A stretch of 34,408 bases of DNA, taken from positions 1-34,408 of the forward strand of contig DFNH01000016.1 of the NCBI GenBank assembly GCA_002375985.1. The letters are read 5' to 3'. The notes under the pieces are model-generated. The model was not told the DNA's origin and ran no database searches. It worked only from the letters and a program-made list of their open reading frames with translations. The position numbers were made by a program, and so were the translations under genes. Below are positions 30,614 through 34,408 of the stretch, one piece after another. How positions within the stretch are numbered: position 1 is the stretch's first letter; each line of letters opens with the position of its first letter. This DNA is from Firmicutes bacterium UBA3572 (GTDB lineage Bacteria > Bacillota > Desulfotomaculia > Desulfotomaculales > Desulforudaceae).

Positions 30614-31558
30614 TTGCGCATCTCCGATAACATGTTCTACGACCAATTGCTGAGGGGGTTACAGAAACGGTCGCACGGGGTCATCAGGGTTCACGAGCAG
30701 ATTTCCTCCGGAAACAGGATTAACCGCCTGAGCGACGAACCCCAGACTTTGGGGCGGCTTTTTCAACTGGAGGCGATGATCGACCAGAGCGGCCTGTACC
30801 GGCGGACCATCGAGAGCCAGATCAACCGGCTGAACCGGGTGGACCACGTTCTGGGGCAAATCGGTGATGCTTATCAGCGGGTGCGGGAACTGGCCGTGCA
30901 GGGGGCCAGCGATACCCTGAGCAAAGAGGACCCGACCATGCTCGCCCGTGAGGTCGACCGGTTGATCGATCTGGTGGTGGCTGCGGCGAACAGCATCCGC
31001 GGGGAGGTGGCCCCGGAGGCGCTTTTCGAGCGCCGGGTGGACCCGGCGAAAAACCCGCCGGAGTGGGTGCATTATGTAGGTGAGTTCCCCGCTACGGGCG
31101 GTGAACCGGGCCCGGTTACGGGCGGGTGGGCCAGTTTGCTGACCGCGGAATTGCTGGTTGAGACCGTCGATCATATCGAACTTTTTGCGGTGGTGGAGGA
31201 CCCCGCCGACCCCAGATACCGTCACGCCCTGTTTTTTGACCGCCTCTTTGAACTTAGGGACTGCATGCAGGCCGGGGATACCCAGGGGCTCCGCGACATC
31301 CTGGGCGGGATCGACGAAGACCTGAAAAAAGTGGTCGGTTTCCGGGCGGAGCTGGGCGCCAAGACCAACCAGCTGGAGATGCTTGCCGACCAGATTTCTT
31401 TTCATGCGGCGCAGCTCACCGAATTAAAGTCTATCCTCGGAGACACCGACCTGGCCAAGGCGTCCATTGAGTTGGGGCGGGAGGAGCTGGTTTACAAGTC
31501 GCTGCTGGCGGCAACCACCCGGTTGCTGGAGGTCGGCCTGCTGCATTTCCTCCGGTAG
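30614..31558 (+). CDS. flgL: Hook-filament junction protein FlgL (HAP3)
   Basis: A 314-aa flagellin-like junction protein joining FlgK to the filament. The N-terminus MRISDNMFYDQLLRGLQK and HEQISSGNRINRLSDEPQT match the flagellin N-domain. The C-terminus LKSILGDTDLAKASIELGREELVYKSLLAATTRLLE (in part) matches the flagellin C-domain. The start is TTG 30614 after GGAGAGG, as the exact MRIS N-terminus demands. In many relatives fliW and csrA follow flgL; here they do not. Confidence 0.93.
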   Translation: MRISDNMFYDQLLRGLQKRSHGVIRVHEQISSGNRINRLSDEPQTLGRLFQLEAMIDQSGLYRRTIESQINRLNRVDHVLGQIGDAYQRVRELAVQGASDTLSKEDPTMLAREVDRLIDLVVAAANSIRGEVAPEALFERRVDPAKNPPEWVHYVGEFPATGGEPGPVTGGWASLLTAELLVETVDHIELFAVVEDPADPRYRHALFFDRLFELRDCMQAGDTQGLRDILGGIDEDLKKVVGFRAELGAKTNQLEMLADQISFHAAQLTELKSILGDTDLAKASIELGREELVYKSLLAATTRLLEVGLLHFLR

Positions 31559-31629
31559 AGGCCGCAAGTTGAAGCACAGCCTTCCCAGAGAAAGATATTT
31601 TTTCCGAGAGGGTGCGGGGGTGGTAAGAC

Positions 31630-31980
31630 GTGAAGATCGGGGCCGGAGGATTGCAATCTCTAGCGCAGTTTGAGGCCATACCCCGCCGGGGTGAAGGGGC
31701 GGATCGGGTAGTTCTGGCGCGCGAAGTGGCAATTAACCCGGCACCGACTGACATACGCGAGCTGGTCCGGGCGGTTGAACGCCTCAACCGGCTGGCAGAG
31801 CTGTTTAACCAACAACTGGTTTTCCGCCTCAACCAGAACCGGGAGGGGAAGCGGCGGCGAATCCGCATCGTTAACCGGACGAGCGGTAAAACACTCCGCG
31901 AAGCGGATCCGGAAGAACTTCCCGACCTGGCGCGCTACCTTTTCGATTCCGCCGGACTCATTATCGACGCGAAAAGGTAG
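31630..31980 (+). CDS. FlaG-family protein
   Basis: A 116-aa protein. The first ~45 residues are variable. From residue 47 it has the FlaG pattern: VERLNRLAELFNQQLVFRLNQN, then RIRIVNRTSGKTLREADPEELPDLARYLFDSAGLIIDAKR (in part). FlaG influences filament length or assembly in several species. It starts at GTG 31630 behind GGGGTGG, 72 bp after flgL. FlaG usually precedes fliD on the same strand; here the fliD operon converges on it and the stop codons are back to back (TAG then TCA). Confidence 0.8.
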   Translation: MKIGAGGLQSLAQFEAIPRRGEGADRVVLAREVAINPAPTDIRELVRAVERLNRLAELFNQQLVFRLNQNREGKRRRIRIVNRTSGKTLREADPEELPDLARYLFDSAGLIIDAKR

Positions 31981-32460
31981 TCACCTCGACCGGTCGATAA
32001 ACGCCCCCCCGGTGCTGGCGGTAGGATTCTGCGGCGTGTAAGTGCGCAAGGCTTCCCGCCCGCGCCGAATTTTTTCAAGCTTTTCGCGGCTGGAATTCCG
32101 GCTGTTTTCCAAGAGCTCGAGGGTGGCGGCGTCTGTCCGGGCCGTTTCCTGAAGGAGAGCCCGCGCGGCCGCACCCAGCTCGCGCAGGAGGTGGGATTCC
32201 TGGCTTGTCGTGGGCGGGGAGGGGTTACGGTTGCGGACCTTTTGGATTTGGTCAAAACGCTCCATCTGCTGCTGACGTTCATCCGCCAACGCCAGGAAAC
32301 AGTCCACCGCCTCCCTTTCTGGCAGGCTGGCCGCCGCTTTCTTTTGTTTTCTAGAGATTTCTAACATCTGCTTGGCGATCGCCAGCTGTTCACGCGCCAG
32401 CCGGACCTGCTCGGACCCGGAAGGGCTTTTACCGCTCACCCGCAGAGTTTTATCCGGCAC
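31981..32460 (-). CDS. FliT-like hypothetical flagellar protein
   Basis: A 159-aa, mainly helical protein (LAREQLAIAKQMLEISRKQKK, then ADERQQQMERFDQIQKVR, then LRELGAAARALLQETARTDAATLELLE). It sits in the place where many flagellar clusters have the FliD chaperone FliT. Similarity is by layout and position only. GTG 32460 lies behind AGGAGGAAGG and overlaps the end of fliS by 11 bases, so the two are coupled. A role as a type III export chaperone is inferred. Confidence 0.6.
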   Translation of the reverse strand: MPDKTLRVSGKSPSGSEQVRLAREQLAIAKQMLEISRKQKKAAASLPEREAVDCFLALADERQQQMERFDQIQKVRNRNPSPPTTSQESHLLRELGAAARALLQETARTDAATLELLENSRNSSREKLEKIRRGREALRTYTPQNPTASTGGAFIDRSR

Positions 32461-32857
32461 TGCGGCCTTCCTCCTGCGGAGCCTCGCCCGGCTTTGCTTT
32501 CAGGGACTGTGCCCAGGCCTCCCGCAGTTCCCGCACCATCTGTGCGGCGGTCGCCAGAACGTACCGGTCTTTCTTCACGTTGGCCTGGACCAGCAGGTCG
32601 TAAATGTAAGCGTATAAGGCGTCCAAGCTCCGGGCGATTTCGTAATCCTCGTTCAGGGCGGCCCGGAGGTGGGCGATGATGTCCTGCGTCCGGACCAAGG
32701 CCTGGTGGGCCCCCGGAATATCCTTCTTGGCCAGCGCCTGGTCTGCCTGTCTGATGAACTTCAACGCCCCGTCATAAAGCATGACCACCAGTTGCTCCGG
32801 TTTGGCGTTCAAAACGGCATTCTGCCGGTACAAATCGTAGGGGTTGGCCACGACCAT
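32450..32857 (-). CDS. fliS: Flagellin export chaperone FliS
   Basis: A 135-aa four-helix chaperone that keeps flagellin from polymerising in the cytoplasm. Family motifs: YDLYRQNAVLNAKPEQLVVMLYDGALKFIRQA at residues 7-38, then KDIPGAHQALVRTQDIIAHLRAALN, EIARSLDALYAYIYDLLVQANV and MVRELREAWAQ. ATG 32857 follows GGAGGGATGATCT. It comes straight after fliD on the same strand (19 bp). Confidence 0.95.
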   Translation of the reverse strand: MVVANPYDLYRQNAVLNAKPEQLVVMLYDGALKFIRQADQALAKKDIPGAHQALVRTQDIIAHLRAALNEDYEIARSLDALYAYIYDLLVQANVKKDRYVLATAAQMVRELREAWAQSLKAKPGEAPQEEGRSAG

Positions 32858-32876
32858 AGATCATCCCTCCACCTGG

Positions 32877-34408
32877 TTATTGATTTTGCCATCCACTTGT
32901 GTATTGCATCAGCCAAGCGCTCTGGGCGTTCATTCTGGCGATGGCCTGCTCCAGCGCGGCGAACTGTTGCCAGTAACGATCTTCCAATTGTTCCAGCCTT
33001 TTTTCCATTTGGGCGATGCGGTCGTCCACCTCCCGGATCTGCCGGCCGAGGAAACTGGGATCGTACGCCATGGTGGCGGTATCATCGCCCGCCCTCGCGG
33101 TAAGACGCTTGATGCCCGCGTCCAGTGCCCGGTCCAGCCGCTGGGCGAGACCCTGCTCCTCGTAGGTTGCGCCGCTCTTATTGAACAACTGGGCCACCGC
33201 TTCGGGATTCTCGGCAATGGCCGCGCGCAGCTTGGCCTCGTCGATCACCAGCTTGCCTTGGTCAGAAAAGTTACCGACGGTGATTCCGATGTGTGCTAGG
33301 TGACTGAATCCCCCTTCCAGGCCGGAGACCGGATTGTACACGTCGTTGCGCATCTGGGTGACGATTTTGGAAAGGATGGGGTCATGTCGCAGGAGCCCGC
33401 TGCGGGCCTTTTCCTCCCACCGGTCGATCTGGCGCTCGGTTAACTTCTCTTTATCGTCTTCCAGCAAGGGGGGGTAGCCGTGATAACGCGGCTCCCGTAA
33501 TTCGCCGTTGAGGCGATCCAGGAGGGCGTTGTATTCGTCGACAAAGTTTTTGATCTGCCGGAACACGGCCTCGGTATCGCTGCTTACGGTGACGGTGGCG
33601 GTGCCGGTCTCCCAGATGCGGAAGTTAACCCCGTTCACGGTGAAATCGTTGGCCGCCCGGGTTATCTCCAGGCCGTTGAGGGTGAGACTGGCGTCGGTGC
33701 CGCCTGCTTCCACAGCCGTCCCCAGCCGCAGGGCCTGGGTCAGGAAGTCACCGTCCACGAAATTGATTTCGTCCCCCTGGGGGTTGTTGTTACCGGTGTG
33801 CCGCGTGGCAATGGAAACCTTGTCGGCGCTGGCTTCGTAGAAGGCCGAAAGACTCAAGGAACTCGCCGAAATACGTTTTAACACCTGGTTCAGGCTTTCC
33901 GCTTCGGGGTCGACCACGAAGGTTTCACTTTTTTGGCTGCCGTCCTGGCTGTAAGTCGCAATCGTAAACCTGATGAATCCGTCCGGATCCTCGGTCCAGG
34001 GCACGGCGAAAAGGTGCTTCTGGGAAGCCAGGGTGGCGTCCGGGTCGATCTGGTTTCCGGGATCTTTTGAAATGCTTTCGGTGCTGGTTTTGTACGCGGT
34101 AGTGGCCAGCTGGTGTACCGTGACCTCGTAAGTGGCGTTGGCGGCCGTTGACGGAGCCGTGGCGGTCACCACCGCCGGGTTTGAGGACTCGGCCGTCCTA
34201 GACAGAAAAAGCGCGCTCAGCCGCAAAGGGGAAACAATGTTACGGCGGAAATCCAACAAGGCAGAATTGATGCTGCGGTAGTCCTCCCGCTGCCATTCCA
34301 GGATCTGGCGTTTTTGCTGCAGCCTGTCCACCGGTTTGCGGTGTGCCTTCATCAGGCTCCGGATGATTTCGTAAGTGTCCAGCCCGGTGGCCAAGCCGCC
34401 GATGCGCA
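32877..34408 (-). CDS. fliD: Filament cap protein FliD (HAP2), 5' end outside the window
   Basis: At least 510 residues of the cap protein that helps flagellin subunits fold at the filament tip. The reading frame is still open at the edge: the last bases encode RIGGLATGLDTYEIIRSLM, the standard FliD N-terminus, so only a few codons are missing. The N-terminal segment (KAHRKPVDRLQQKRQILEWQREDYR) and the C-terminal coiled-coil (RQIREVDDRIAQMEKRLEQLEDRYWQQFAALEQAI, in part) are typical. In between lie domains with VTVHQLATTAYKTSTESI and LTLNGLEITRAANDFTVNGV. FliS and the FliT-like gene follow. Confidence 0.95.
   Translation of the reverse strand, partial: RIGGLATGLDTYEIIRSLMKAHRKPVDRLQQKRQILEWQREDYRSINSALLDFRRNIVSPLRLSALFLSRTAESSNPAVVTATAPSTAANATYEVTVHQLATTAYKTSTESISKDPGNQIDPDATLASQKHLFAVPWTEDPDGFIRFTIATYSQDGSQKSETFVVDPEAESLNQVLKRISASSLSLSAFYEASADKVSIATRHTGNNNPQGDEINFVDGDFLTQALRLGTAVEAGGTDASLTLNGLEITRAANDFTVNGVNFRIWETGTATVTVSSDTEAVFRQIKNFVDEYNALLDRLNGELREPRYHGYPPLLEDDKEKLTERQIDRWEEKARSGLLRHDPILSKIVTQMRNDVYNPVSGLEGGFSHLAHIGITVGNFSDQGKLVIDEAKLRAAIAENPEAVAQLFNKSGATYEEQGLAQRLDRALDAGIKRLTARAGDDTATMAYDPSFLGRQIREVDDRIAQMEKRLEQLEDRYWQQFAALEQAIARMNAQSAWLMQYTSGWQNQ

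Overview
The window looks like a chromosomal segment of a motile, high-G+C, anaerobic, Gram-positive bacterium of the Desulfotomaculum / Pelotomaculum / Desulforudis type (class Clostridia). This is inferred from gene content and protein style: PadR and FIST proteins, an archaeal-type FBP aldolase/phosphatase, a NifX/MinD-ferredoxin cluster, frequent GTG and TTG starts behind strong GGAGG sites, and a Clostridia-style chemotaxis/flagellar block. No species can be named from the sequence alone.

Layout. (1) 1-1730: a PadR regulator coupled to a multi-pass membrane protein. (2) 1885-2693: a dead ISNCY-like insertion sequence. (3) 2720-8125: tRNA-Ala, leuS, a small winged-helix protein, tRNA-Thr, a FliK-like/FlhB-like pair, RNase HI and a small hypothetical. 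(4) 8323-12052: FBP aldolase/phosphatase, pyrophosphatase, two small membrane proteins and a YkgJ-type Cys-cluster protein. (5) 12155-13506: a cyclic-di-GMP-I riboswitch with a terminator in front of a FIST-domain sensor gene. (6) 13848-16924: two NifX-like proteins and two MinD-type ATPases carrying ferredoxin domains, with a convergent DUF5320 gene. This resembles the orange-protein (ORP) system of Desulfovibrio, and the two bounding promoters share a CATATGCTYTAAT motif.

(7) 17109-20976 is an accessory, decaying stretch. It holds a broken GNAT/FemAB-like acyltransferase, a broken plasmid-type primase/replication protein with at least three lesions, a coiled-coil protein made of 14-residue repeats, a 55-aa excisionase-like protein, and an integrase C-terminal fragment next to tRNA-Val. 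It reads as the remains of an integrated element. A 16-bp exact copy of the outer end of the dead insertion sequence lies just beyond tRNA-Val.

(8) 21146-34408 is motility: ubiB-motA-motB on the minus strand; cheW-cheA-cheB followed by flgM-flgN-flgK-flgL-flaG on the plus strand; and fliD-fliS-(FliT-like) convergent on the minus strand. A near-consensus sigma-28 promoter precedes cheW and a weaker one precedes flgM, so FlgM would feed back on its own sigma factor. The CheB receiver has glycine where the phosphorylated aspartate should be, so methylesterase control is probably not the textbook one. The c-di-GMP riboswitch, the MotAB stator and the chemotaxis genes place second-messenger sensing and motility in the same neighbourhood.
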